NCBI GenBank assembly: GCA_010356995.1
Contig: ML996708.1
Location: 124,001 to 188,000, forward strand
DNA: 64,000 nucleotides
Direction of reading: 5' to 3'
DNA from: Trichodelitschia bisporula
Taxonomy: Eukaryota > Ascomycota > Dothideomycetes > Phaeotrichales > Phaeotrichaceae
In this document: in pieces, positions 44,902 to 55,064 of the stretch
Numbering within the stretch: the stretch's first letter is position 1
Layout of the letters: every line of letters begins with the position of its first letter
Position numbers and translations under genes: made by a program
The notes under the pieces: generated by a model
Told to the model about the DNA's origin: nothing
What the model saw: the letters and a program-made list of their open reading frames with translations, nothing else
Databases searched by the model: none

Positions 44902-46071
44902 CTACAACTCATCCAAAAACCTGTGAATCCTCTTCCCCCACCCCTCCACCTTCTCCGTCACACTCCTCCTCCGCCCATCCCCCCTCACAAACCCTTCCAC
45001 CGCACACGGCTCGCCACACTTCCCCCCCAAATCCGGCCCCTGCGGCCCCCATCTCACGCGTACAGCGCGCGCCTTCCGTCCCTCCCACCCCCCCGTCGCC
45101 CCATCCGTCCCATGGAACACGCACACCGTTTCTTCCTTCCCCTCCCCCTCTCCAAGCGGCGTGCGCACAAAACATCCATGTCCCACGCCGTACACGCCGC
45201 CTCCGCCCCTGAGGATCTTCCCGCAGGGCTTCCAGGAGGAAGGGTTCTCGACATCCCCGCCGACGTACTCCAGCGCGCCCATCGCGTACTCCGGCGTCCA
45301 GGATCCACCACCGGAGTACACCAACCCCCTCCACCTACCGTCGGGGCTCTCAACCCACTCCGGCCCCTCAACCACCACGCGCCCCGTCCCAGGCACACCC
45401 TCCCACTCCTCCGGTCCAGGCGCATAAATACACCTCCCCGGCCCCGCAGCGCGGTCCGGCGCTTCCAGGCGCGCGAGCCAGAGCACCTGCGCCGTATCCG
45501 GCTCCACCCCGGGCATCCACGCCGAAAAAACCAAATACACAACCCCATCCAGCGCAAGCGGACTCGCGTCTATACCCCACATATCCGGATCCAGCCCCTT
45601 AATCAAACTCGGCTCCTCAGCCCAGCCAGGCGTGCTCGGAGGCACGGATGATTGAGGCCCGACGAGGACGAGGGGGCGGTGCGAGGGGTTGCCGAGCCAG
45701 GGGTGGGCGGCGGTGAAGTAGATGTACCAGCGTCCGGAGATGGCGTGGAGTTCGGGGGCCCAGATGCTCTCTGACCAGGGGGAGCCGGGGGGGNNNNNNN
45801 NNNNNNNNNNNNNNNNNNNNNNNNNNNNNNNNNNNNNNNNNNNNNNNNNNNNNNNNNNNNNNNNNNNNNNNNNNNNNNNNNNNNNNNNNNNNNNNNNNNN
45901 NNNNNNNNNNNNNNNNNNNNNNNNNNNNNNNNNNNNNNNNNNNNNNNNNNNNNNNNNNNNNNNNNNNNNNNNNNNNNNNNNNNNNNNNNNNNNGTGGCTG
46001 TGGATTATGAAGGGGTCGGGGGTGGAGGTGGTTGTTAGGGTTAGGAGGGGGTTGTGGTGGGAGTGTGGCAT
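44902..46071 (-). CDS. Glycoside hydrolase family 43, interrupted by assembly gap
   Basis: From the ATG at 46071 the frame reads HNPLLTLTTTSTPDPFIIHSH and then enters 200 Ns. It resumes with SESIWAPELHAISGRWYIYFTA and continues to a stop at 44902. The motifs fit five-bladed GH43 enzymes: PDPFI with the general-base Asp, WAPEL, GIDASPLALDGVVYLVFSAW with the pKa-modulating Asp, and VVVEGPEW with the probable general-acid Glu; then GRWRGLVYSGGG and EYAMGALEY. No signal peptide is seen at the proposed start, so it may be an intracellular arabinanase/xylosidase-type enzyme acting on oligosaccharides. The gap should hide about 65 residues, but 200 is not divisible by three, so gap length or frame is uncertain; the G7 run at its edge suggests a sequencing dropout. 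Confidence 0.85.
   Translation of the reverse strand: MPHSHHNPLLTLTTTSTPDPFIIHSHXXXXXXXXXXXXXXXXXXXXXXXXXXXXXXXXXXXXXXXXXXXXXXXXXXXXXXXXXXXXXXXXXXXPPGSPWSESIWAPELHAISGRWYIYFTAAHPWLGNPSHRPLVLVGPQSSVPPSTPGWAEEPSLIKGLDPDMWGIDASPLALDGVVYLVFSAWMPGVEPDTAQVLWLARLEAPDRAAGPGRCIYAPGPEEWEGVPGTGRVVVEGPEWVESPDGRWRGLVYSGGGSWTPEYAMGALEYVGGDVENPSSWKPCGKILRGGGGVYGVGHGCFVRTPLGEGEGKEETVCVFHGTDGATGGWEGRKARAVRVRWGPQGPDLGGKCGEPCAVEGFVRGDGRRRSVTEKVEGWGKRIHRFLDEL
45794..45993. other. Assembly gap (200 N)
   Basis: Exactly 200 N bases inside the GH43 gene, with a seven-G run at its left edge. The round number suggests an estimated or arbitrary size. Confidence 0.99.
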
Positions 46072-46494
46072 GGTGAGTGAGGTTGGGGGGGCACGGTCTG
46101 GGATGCGGGTTTGTGGTGTTGAGGTTGAGGATGGTTGTGGTTGCTGGCCGTTGTTGCCGTTGCGGGGTGAAGCTGAGGTACGTCATACGAGAGCACCGAA
46201 GGATCCGAGCAGGCCGTGCATACCCGAGCCGCGATATAGCCACATCGTACCAGCGTGATTCATCAATTTTATTGTTCTCACGACAGGCATTGTGCGCTGT
46301 AATGGATAATGCTTCCATCGCATATATCCATCCCTTCAGGGAACTAGGCCCCGAGAACACGAGGCTAGGCAAAGGCACCAGGCGCGCCATGTAGCTACTC
46401 CAAAATCCCCGCTATGCTGCCGTCAATCCTAAAGTACAACCAGATACAGGCGTGCGAACACCGTTTCTACGAATTGAGCCGCTTTTTATGTCTT
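46072..46494. other. Intergenic: GH43 promoter and ETF-QO 3' end
   Basis: No gene seen. Both neighbours are on the minus strand; this holds the upstream region of GH43 and the tail of the ETF-QO transcript. Confidence 0.45.
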
Positions 46495-48456
46495 TTATGT
46501 CATGATGTATTTGGGACCCTCGCCGCCCTGCGGTGTTGACTGTCTCGAGTTAGCTAGCATCTTTGAAAGAGAGGGAGAGCCATACCCAGTTGATGTCCTG
46601 GCTCGGATCCTTGATATCGCACGTCTTGCAATGCACGCAACTATACCCAGTTAGCCCAGTCCCCTCAAACCATCTTCAATAACCCACTTCTGCGCATTGA
46701 TCTGAAACCGCACCCCCAACTCCTTCGTATCGTCCTCAACATACTCATACACCCCCGCGGGACAAAACCGATTCTCAACCCCCTTATACTTCGGCCACTC
46801 CATAGCCGCATGCTTATCCCAGTCCTTAACCTGCAAATGCACCGGCTGATCCTCCTCATGATTCGTCCCCGTCCGGCTCACGCTCGTCAGGATATCGAAA
46901 CTGAGCTTCCCGTCGGGCTTCGGGTACTCGATTTTCGGGCACTGGTCCGCGGTTTTCGTAGCCGCGTAGTCGGGCTTGCCGTGCTTGAACGTCCAAGGTT
47001 CCTTGCCGCGCAGCACGAACGCCGTGAGACCGGAGTATAGCACGCCGCCGTAGAGGCCCAGGGGCGTGTGGAACGATGGCCGCATGTTGCGCACCTCCTT
47101 CAGTTCTTTCCAGATACTAGAGCTGCGCAGGTTGTCCTCATAGTCGTACAGGAACACAGCGCCGGGTTGCGCGTCCGTCAGCGCGCTGTACGCGGCTTCA
47201 GCCGCTAACATGCCAGAGCGCATGGCGGTATGCGTGCCCTTGATCTTGGGCACGTTGAGGAAGCCCGCTGAATCGCCGATGAGGGCGCCGCCGGGGAACG
47301 CAACCTTGGGGATGGACTGGAAGCCGCCCTCATTGAGGGTGCGTGCGCCGTAGCTGATGCACTTCCCGCCCTCGAGGACAGAGGCGTAGATCGGGTGGTG
47401 TTTCATCTTCTGGAACTCCCCGTAAGGAGCCAGCCACGGGTTCGAATAGTCGAGGCCTACGACCAGGCCCACGCTGACTAGGTTCTCGCCGAAGTGGTAC
47501 ATCCAGCCGCCGCCGTAGGTGTCGGATGGGAGCGGGTAGCCCATCGTGTGGGTAATGCTCCCCTTGTTGAATTTCTCCGGCTGTATTTCCCAGATCTCCT
47601 TGATGCCGAGGCCGTACGTCTGGTGCTGGCTATCCCGGCGGAGGTCGTATTTGCGGATCACCTGCTTCGTGAGACTCCCGTGGCAGCCCTCGCCGAGCAG
47701 CGTGACGCGCGCGTGGAACTCCATGCCCCGCTCGAATGTATCCTTGGGCTTGCCGTCGCGGCCCAGACCTAGGTCGTTCGTCGCCACGCCCTTGACGCAC
47801 CCCTCGCTGTCATACAGCACCTCACTCGCCGCAAAACCAGGGTAAATTTCGACGCCAGCTTCCTCCGCCCGCTCACCCAGCCACTTCGTCAACTGATTAA
47901 GACTAACAATGTAATTCCCCGCATTATGCATCTGCGGCGGCGCCGGCAGCGGAACCGCATAATTCTTCGTCAAGAACCGCATGCGATCTTTCCCCGCTGG
48001 CGTCGCGTGCTCGAAGCGATTCGGGTTGTCCTCGGCATGCCAGTCGGGCAAGAGTTCTGTCAGCGCGCCCGGCTCCAGCACATTACCCGACACGATGTGG
48101 TCGCCCAATTCGCCCGCCTTTTCGAGGAGCAGGACGCGGAACTCGTCGTTCCCGGCCTGCGTCGCGAGTTGCTTGAGGCGGATGGCGGCGGACAGGCCCG
48201 CGGGCCCGCCGCCCACGATGCACACGTCTACTTCATCGGATTCGCGCTCGTGCTGCGTGGGATCGAAGGCGGATTCGGAGGGGGAGGCGAAGAGGCGGGC
48301 GGACGCGGCGTGGAGGGATCGCCGCTGTGCGACGGCGGGAGATCGGGCGGGACGGCGGGGTGGTGGGAGGGCGGTGCGCGGCGCGGTGAGCGGGCGTGGG
48401 ACGCGCAATTGCGCGGGGAGGCGGGGGAGGAGGCGTGGTAAGGTGCGGGCGGACAT
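46495..48456 (-). CDS. Electron transfer flavoprotein-ubiquinone oxidoreductase, mitochondrial
   Basis: Exons 48456-46688, 46640-46586 and 46539-46495 (introns 47 and 46 bp) give 622 aa. An Arg-rich, acid-free presequence (about 1-60, [19 protein letters not shown]) targets mitochondria. The FAD site [20 protein letters not shown] lies near 76-95, and the ubiquinone/FAD domain includes [40 protein letters not shown] and [22 protein letters not shown]. The 4Fe-4S cluster ligands are a Cys in RFCPAGVYE plus three in [19 protein letters not shown]. The first of those three is completed only by splicing into the 55-bp exon 2. Exon 3 encodes only [14 protein letters not shown]. The enzyme passes electrons from fatty acid and amino acid dehydrogenases via ETF to ubiquinone at the inner membrane. 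Confidence 0.96.
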
Positions 48457-49577
48457 TGCTGGTTACCGCAATGGGAGGGCGTGGGTTGGGAGAGGTGTGT
48501 GAGCATGTGGGGGGTCTGGATTTAGAGGGACGGTGTTGGGACGGGTGGGTGACGCGGGTAGATTTCCATGTGCCCGGCGTGCCGCCCCCGAGGCTCTCTG
48601 GTGGGGAGGGGAGCGCGGCTATTGCTGGAAATGCTCGGCGGGCCGGTGGTCGGAGCGAGTGAGGGTTTAGGGGATTGGAAATAGAGTTGGGACTTGTGGA
48701 GTGGGTTGGAGCAAGCTACGTGAGGCTACTGATCGTGCTACTGTACTATATAAGAGTTTAGAGAACAGCGGAAGAGAGCTATAAAGGTTAATGATGCTTG
48801 AAGTCAACGGCGCTCTTTTCCGAGACGGAGCATTGAAATACTCGGGCGATGATTTGTTAAGAGGTCGGATGACGTCACTAGAAGAGGTATGATCATGGTA
48901 CGTACCAAGTGCGAAGTACTGTAGTGAAGACGCGGACGAGATATTACATAGACGTGATGTCAGAGAATGAGAAGCAAAAGCTCATCACTCCCATTCAACG
49001 CCGTAATCATATCGACACGGCCTCATCGAGAGATAGTCTAGGACTGCCCAGACTGGAGAGAGCAAGGCCGATCCGCCAAACAGAGAGCCTCAATGCTCAC
49101 CGGTAGAAAAGACAAATCTCTCATCATTATGGCCTCGGCCGCTTCTGGAAGGTGGCGTAGATGAAGCCAAAAAGGCAAAAAGGCAAAAAATGGAGGGGCT
49201 TGCTTCATTTGGTGCTTGATGCTCTTTGGATTGTCACTGAGATGGCCAAGCCAACTTGCAAATGCCCTGGCCGTCCGTCCAAAAGTTCGTAGCATCTCCT
49301 CCCTCAGATCTTTGCCTAGCAGTGCGCATAGACTTCGTGGGGGACTCCGATCTTCAGGTCCCAGGTGCAAGGCAGAGATGAGGCATTTATACGGACACAT
49401 CACGTGCCTGGCTGACTAACCCAATGCGCCCCATGAAATTTGAGGCCTCCGCCTCATTTCCCGCCTCATCTTTCCAACCTCTCCTTCGACCACCACCCGG
49501 CACTCCATCAGTGTCCTCCATTTCATCAACTCCCAACCCCCGCCCACACATCCCCGCATTTCCATCAACAATCGTGA
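48457..49577. promoter_or_regulatory. Divergent promoter region of ETF-QO and SR-protein genes
   Basis: 1.1 kb between the two starts, with no supportable gene. A TATATAAG string at about 48750 and a run of AAAAAGGCAAAAAGGC near 49170 are visible. A 121-aa minus-strand ORF (49038-49403) shows no family features. Confidence 0.45.
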
Positions 49578-51008
49578 ATGACAGATCTATCCGTCATGAC
49601 GACTGAGGTTTCGCCCACCCGCCTGTACTTGGGCAACCTGCCCCGCAACGGTATGCGCCCAGCTGCAAACGCCATTTACCTGTCATGATAGCCAGCTAAC
49701 ACGTAGAACTCACAGCCACGAAGGCCGATGTCGAAGCTCACTTCGCTTCGCATGGCACTGGCAAGATCACCGAGGTCAAGCTGATGAATGGCTTTGGCTT
49801 CATCGAATATGAAGATGCCATGGATGCGCGTGATGTTGTTCCTGGTGTGTATCGCATTCCTACTGCTGCCTGCAAAAGAGAACACAGCTAACTCTATCTC
49901 AGCTTTCCGTGCGTTGCTTTCATGAGCTCCCCCCCTACACTATAAATCGAAAACTCACAGCTGATGTTACAGATGGTTCTCTCTTCATGGGTGAGCGGCT
50001 GACTGTACAATTTGCTCGTGGTTCGCGTCGCAACAACGAGCCGTTCCCTCACCAGGAGCGCAACCCTCCGCGTCCGCGTCGCACTCCGCACCGCATGCAA
50101 ATTACTGGCCTCCCGGTCGAGACTAGCTGGCAGGTTAGTCCCTTGGTTCCTGGATTTGGTGCTTTGGACCTGGTTTTGCCCCTCTGCCCTGTTCTGCTGT
50201 TCAGGTGTCCCCCTTTTGCATTTCCCGGAGCCGTCTTCCAAAGGACCTAAGGCTTCCGGACCACCCTCGCATTTGCTGGCTTTCCGTGGACTCACTCTAG
50301 GCTAGGATCTCAAAGACTTTGCACGCGGGTCTGGACTCGACGTGGTATTTTCGGAAGTTAGTCGTGACCGTGATGGGCACGGGTATGTCTACTCTCTCCG
50401 ATGTCCAAGGACCACAAAACTGATGGAACCTCCCAAGCTTCGTCGAATACGAGACGAGCGCCGATCTCCGCTCCGCGGTCGAGAAGTTAGACAACACCGA
50501 GTTCAAGGGCAAGACGGTCCGCTGCGTCGCCGACGTGAGTCTATTCAACGCCTCGCAAGGCTCCCCAAGCTCACTGGTACAGCCTCAAGAGGAGCGCCCG
50601 CGTGACCGTTTCCGCTCGCGTTCGCCGGTCCCCCGCGGCGCCCGTGGCTATCCTCCGGCGCCTCCTGATGACTACGACTACCGCCGCCCGCGCGCCTACA
50701 GCCCGCGTGTCCGCGAGGACTATCGTCGCCGCTCCCCCCCCCCTCGTGACTACTACGAGCGTGACCGGTACGCGCGTTCGCCGCCTCGTGGCCCTCCTCA
50801 TCGCCCGCTGGATGACTACGTTCCGCGTCGCCCTTACGATGATCCCTATGGCCCGCCTCGCAGTGCGCCGTACGACGACCCTTACCTCAACGGCCATGCC
50901 GCCGCTCGGAGCAGCCGGCCTTACCCGCCTCCGCTGTCTCCTCGTCGCCGCAGCAGCCCCGTTCGGGCCGCCGGCTACGAGTACGACCGTCAGCCGCGCT
51001 ATTGGTGA
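49578..51008 (+). CDS. SR-type splicing factor with two RRMs (Srp2-like)
   Basis: Seven exons: 49578-49650, 49716-49844, 49903-49908, 49973-50133, 50306-50382, 50438-50534 and 50583-51008, giving 322 aa. RRM1 has RNP2 LYLGNLP and RNP1 GFGFIEY. RRM2 has MQITGLPVETSWQDLKDFAR and GFVEYETSADLRSAVEKLDNTEFKGKTV. The tail is Arg/Ser/Tyr/Pro-rich (RSRSPVPRG, RRSPPPRDYYERDRY). Such proteins bind exonic elements, recruit spliceosome components and are phosphorylated on the RS tail in the nucleus. Exon 3 is only six bases, needed to produce the conserved VVPAFHG string. Skipping it keeps frame (VVPDG), and an alternative acceptor at 49960 would add four residues, so isoforms are possible. The first ATG is used; Met7 is an alternative start. 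Confidence 0.88.
49903..49908 (+). other. 6-nt micro-exon (exon 3 of the SR gene)
   Basis: CTTTCC is bounded by CAG on the left (intron 49845-49902) and GTGCGT on the right (intron 49909-49972). With flanking split codons it encodes Ala-Phe and the first base of His in VVPAFHG, a segment well conserved in RRM1 of SR proteins as I know them. Confidence 0.75.
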
Positions 51009-52364
51009 TTACCCTACCCTCTTTTTCCAAAGCTGCACTCCTCATGGGGCCGTATGTGTGTTTGCAATGAACGCAGCTCACTGGTGTAGAAGAATGCATA
51101 CTTCGACTCCGATGAAAAGTCCGTACGACGATAGATGATTTGAAACCAGGCCTGGTTTCCCTCCACACTCCTTTTTCCCTCCGAGGGCGCTGGTGGACTA
51201 GGATGGTTTCAGATATCCCCGGCAAGGCTTTTTCTACTGGACGTTTCTCTCCCATCGAGCCCCAATCCATGGGAACCGGAAAAATGACTGGGTGGTCTTC
51301 TCTTGCTAGATATTGGGCTGTCGACGACCGCAACACGGGGCGCAAGCGGTGAACTGTTTCCGGGACCGATCTTTTAATTTATCCGTAGCGTATGAAAAAG
51401 TGTCTTTCCGCTAGATCTTTTGGGACTCTTGCCTGTCTCTACTATTGGAGTTCGTCTGCCATGTCGACTAATCCTGTGGCCTGCCGTTTAATTTCGCGGA
51501 GGCTTCGTCGGACTACAGTGCTGGACTTTTGGGCTGGCTTTTGGGATGACTTTTGGGGCTGGCTTTTAGACTGGCTCTTAGACTACTGGCTTTGGACCAG
51601 GCCGAACTGGACTGGCCGCCTTCAGTGGAGTTTCTGGTGTGATAAATGGTGAGTTCATTGGTCTCTTTAACGACTGTAACACCATTGGAGTCCTGACGTG
51701 GGATGTACACTCTGTACACGTAAAATAGAACGAGGATGAGATGTCATGCAGACCCTGGGGAAATTCTTAATGATATATCTGACTTGTTAAGACTGGAGTT
51801 ATGTGAATGCATGACTATTATTGAATCACGCTTTTAATGTCCGGCATCAGCTGCACTCACTTCCTAGTTCTAGTAGGGGAGGGCGAGTCCATGGTCATTC
51901 TCGCGCAGAGCCTTTGGAAGGGGCAGCCGTACTCTCTTTTTGAAGGAGTATCCATGACAGGGGAAGTAGCTGAGAGAAGTAATGGAAGGAACCCCGGAGG
52001 ATGACAGGTATATCATGATATGCGCGGCCCTGTCACCTGTCACTCTCCTCTCCTCCTCTCTTCTGCTCTTCATCGAGCTCATGAACACAGGTGCAGATGA
52101 GCCTACTATTATCATCGTCACTATCATCACAAGCATCGTACACAGCAATGGCAAACAAGCCGCCTTACGGCAATACGATTATCCTGCCCTCCACATCTAG
52201 CATACAATCATTAACCTGAGAAATAGATTCAGAATAAAAACGCCATCAGCATCCCCTTTACCATGTACTAGAGGACGCGAAGAAAAGCAGTAAACGCCGG
52301 GATATGTGCGCCGCAGGCACTGCGCTTATGTTACAATACGCACAACCTTTTCCCATGCAATACC
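51009..52364. other. Convergent intergenic region
   Basis: 1.36 kb between the SR gene and the CFEM gene, which face each other. The early part is probably a long 3' UTR. A GGCTTTTGG/CTGGCTTTTAGACTGGCT repetitive patch lies at 51530-51600. No gene supported. Confidence 0.5.
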
Positions 52365-55064
52365 TTAAACCAGCATGGCGGCGACAACACCGACCAGGCC
52401 CACAATTCCACCGACTGCCTGCTTGGCGGCGGCGCCAGTAAACTGAGCCGGAAGACCCGTCTTGGTCCCCATCGCACTGCCGGTGCCATACACCGACGCA
52501 AGCGTCTTGCTCGCAGCAGCAGCATACGGCACGGTAGAACTCCGCTCCGCGGCACCTGTGGGCTGTGCAACCGCCGCCGCCGTGGTGGTCGGCACGAAGA
52601 GACCCACGCTGGATCCCGTCGTCGCGAACGCAACCTGCGGGACGACGACTTGGGTGCTGAGCTGCGTGGTCGTGCTCGAGCTCGGGATGGTCTGGCCCGC
52701 CGACACACCGGTGCTGTACGTGCAGGGTACGGTGAGCATAGTCGCGATGGTCAGGGTCGTGTACGGCACTTGCGCGGCGGGTGTGATCAGCGGCGCCACG
52801 ATGGTGGAGGTGCGGGTCAGGGACAGCGTGACGGTGGTGTCGGCGCTGACGGACATGGTCGTGTAGATGATTTCCGTTACGCTGGCCTGCGCGACGGGCG
52901 CGGCGGTCGGCTTGTGCTCGCACACGGGGCAGACAGTGAAGGTGCTCGTGACGCGGATGGTGCTCACACTGGGGGTGGCAAGGACAGTCGTGCTCCCCGC
53001 GTTGACGACGGTCTGGCCAGGCGGGCACGTGGTCACGGTGGTGGCAACAACCTCAGTCGTGTAGCTCGTGCTCGGGACGACAGTGTTGACCGGGGCTGCA
53101 GGCGTGGAGCTCGCGGCGACCGGCGTCAGCGGGATGTCGCTCGGGCAGTTGGTGACGAGACCGGGGTTCTGCGGGACGTACGCCGCGCAGATGCCGACGA
53201 GGTAGCTGAGCGCGGCTTGCACCTCGGTCGTGTCACCGCCCCACGCGGTCACGCACCCGATGACGTTGGCCGTGAAGTCGGACTTGCTGCAGTAGCAGGT
53301 GAAGTCAGCGTTGTCCTTGCAGCCGGTCTGGTGCAGCCAGGTGTTCAGGCACTTGGGGAGCACGTCGGGGCACTGCGCGGTTTGGACGGGCGGCGCGGGG
53401 CCTGAGGAGGATGCGGGGCTGACGAGGATGGACGACGAGGGCGCGGGCGAGGACGACGGACCGACGCAGGCGCCGTTCATGTCCTTGGTCATGCCGGAAG
53501 CGCACACCGAGGCGGAGCTCGAGCTGCCGCCGACGGGGATGCAGCCGCCCTTGTTGTCGGAGATCATGCCGGAAGCGCAGACGGCCGGGGCAGAAGACGA
53601 AGGAGCCGCGGCAGAGCTGGAGCCAACCGGGACGCAGCCACCCTTGTTATCAGAGACCATGCCGGACGCACAAACCGCGGGAGCAGACGATGACGGCGCC
53701 GGGGCAGAGCTCGACCCGACGGGAACGCAGCCACCCTTGTTGTCAGAGACCATGCCGGAAGCGCAGACAGCAGGCGCGGAGCTCGAAGGAGCCGGAGCAG
53801 AGCTGGAGCCGACAGGCACGCAGCCACCCTTATTGTCAGAGACCATGCCGGACGCGCAAACAGCCGGGGCGGAGCTCGAGGGCGCAGGCGCCGAGCTAGA
53901 CCCAACGGGCACGCATCCGCCCTTGTTGTCGGAGACCATGCTGGAAGCGCAGACGGGAACGCAGCCGCCCTTGTTATCAGAAACGGTGCCAGAAGCACAG
54001 ACAGCAGGCGCCGAGCTCGAGGGAGCAGGAGCGGAGCTGGAGCCAGCGGGCGAGCAGCCGCCCTTGTTGTCCGAGACGTAGCCAGACTGGCACACCGCCG
54101 GGGCAGAGCTCGAGGGCGCGGGAGCCGAGCTGGACCCAACGGGGACGCAGCCCCCCTTGTTGTCCGAGATAGTACCAGACGCGCAGACCGCGGGAGCCGA
54201 GCTCGAAGGAGCAGGCGCGGAGCTGGACCCGACAGGAACGCAACCGCCCTTGTTATCGGAGACGGTACCGGAAGCGCAGACCGCGGGAGCAGAGCTCGAG
54301 GGAGCGGGAGCGGAGCTGGAGCCAGCGGGCGAGCAGCCACCCTTGTTGTCCGAGACGTAGCCAGACTGGCACACAGCCGGGGCAGAGCTCGAAGGAGCGG
54401 AGGCCGAAGATGAGGGCCTCGGAGCTGAGCTGGACGGCGCAGGGGCTGACGACGACGCGGGGCGGCTGCTAGCCGCGCTGCTCGAGACACGGACCGAGGA
54501 GCTCGCGGGCGGCGAGCAGTCGAAGCCGATGGAGTGGATACCAATATCGCAGCCGCCGCTGCTGCCCTTCGGCAGCTGGAAGCTAACCCCCGTAGCACCA
54601 CCGCACTGGGAGTTCTTCACGAGGGAGCCACTCTTAGAACACGAGGCAGTCTGCTTGCAGGTGGAGCCGTCGGGCATGGAGTAGTGGAACTCGACGGGTG
54701 TGTCCTTGGACGTCGAAACCTGGTACTCGCTGATGGAGAAACCGGGCCGGCCGGTGCCGCAGTTGAAGCTCGGCCCGCTGCTGGCGGACATGCTGCCCTG
54801 GATGACCTTGGACTGGAATTGGCGCTTGGAGAGCACGTCGCGCTTGCCGAAGCTGTTGGCGCAGCTGAAGCCGCTGAAGCTGTAGCCGTTGTAGGAGGAG
54901 AAGCCGCCCGTGCCCAGGTTGCCCCAGCTGAAGCCCTGGCTTTCCTGCTGGTTGCACTGGTTATTGGTGACGGCGGGGGCGTTGAACGTCGGGGCGTTGG
55001 TCCAGCCGCCCATGATAGTGGCGGTGGCCGCGCCGGCGAAGATGCCGGCTGAAGCAATCTTCAT
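52365..55064 (-). CDS. GPI-anchored CFEM cell-surface protein with Cys/Ser-rich repeats
   Basis: A single exon of 899 aa. Residues 1-19 (MKIASAGIFAGAATATIMG) form a signal peptide. A Cys-containing N-terminal domain follows (about 25-190, with GYSFSGFSCANSFGKRD, FHYSMPDGSTCKQTASCSKSG and IGIHSIGFDC). Residues 231 to about 535 hold roughly eleven tandem units of a 31-residue motif, VCASGMVSDNKGGCVPVG followed by SSSAPAPSSSAPA. A CFEM domain follows (about 565-650) with eight Cys, including FTCYC preceded by an Asp as in haem-binding CFEM proteins. A Thr/Val-rich stalk leads to a hydrophobic C-terminus (AVGGIVGLVGVVAAMLV), as for a GPI signal. Location is therefore the cell wall or outer plasma membrane; roles in haem/iron uptake, adhesion or host interaction are known for other CFEM proteins, but which applies here is open. 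Confidence 0.92.
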   Translation of the reverse strand: MKIASAGIFAGAATATIMGGWTNAPTFNAPAVTNNQCNQQESQGFSWGNLGTGGFSSYNGYSFSGFSCANSFGKRDVLSKRQFQSKVIQGSMSASSGPSFNCGTGRPGFSISEYQVSTSKDTPVEFHYSMPDGSTCKQTASCSKSGSLVKNSQCGGATGVSFQLPKGSSGGCDIGIHSIGFDCSPPASSSVRVSSSAASSRPASSSAPAPSSSAPRPSSSASAPSSSAPAVCQSGYVSDNKGGCSPAGSSSAPAPSSSAPAVCASGTVSDNKGGCVPVGSSSAPAPSSSAPAVCASGTISDNKGGCVPVGSSSAPAPSSSAPAVCQSGYVSDNKGGCSPAGSSSAPAPSSSAPAVCASGTVSDNKGGCVPVCASSMVSDNKGGCVPVGSSSAPAPSSSAPAVCASGMVSDNKGGCVPVGSSSAPAPSSSAPAVCASGMVSDNKGGCVPVGSSSAPAPSSSAPAVCASGMVSDNKGGCVPVGSSSAAAPSSSAPAVCASGMISDNKGGCIPVGGSSSSASVCASGMTKDMNGACVGPSSSPAPSSSILVSPASSSGPAPPVQTAQCPDVLPKCLNTWLHQTGCKDNADFTCYCSKSDFTANVIGCVTAWGGDTTEVQAALSYLVGICAAYVPQNPGLVTNCPSDIPLTPVAASSTPAAPVNTVVPSTSYTTEVVATTVTTCPPGQTVVNAGSTTVLATPSVSTIRVTSTFTVCPVCEHKPTAAPVAQASVTEIIYTTMSVSADTTVTLSLTRTSTIVAPLITPAAQVPYTTLTIATMLTVPCTYSTGVSAGQTIPSSSTTTQLSTQVVVPQVAFATTGSSVGLFVPTTTAAAVAQPTGAAERSSTVPYAAAASKTLASVYGTGSAMGTKTGLPAQFTGAAAKQAVGGIVGLVGVVAAMLV
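53460..54374 (-). repeat. 93-bp coding tandem repeats in the CFEM gene
   Basis: About eleven units of 93 bases encode the Cys-pair motif plus a Ser/Ala/Pro linker. Unit 5 is cut to 16 residues and directly joined to unit 6; the last two units are diverged. The pattern VCQSGYV/SPAG then VCASGTV appears twice, indicating duplication of a multi-unit block. Copy number may vary between strains or be mis-assembled. Confidence 0.9.

Noticed and set aside
49038-49403. 121-aa minus-strand ORF between ETF-QO and the SR gene
   Set aside because: No domain, no splice or promoter context, and codon usage unlike the neighbours.
53460-54374. Regular repeats as a CRISPR array
   Set aside because: Eukaryotic coding DNA; 93-bp units without unique spacers, in frame within the CFEM protein.
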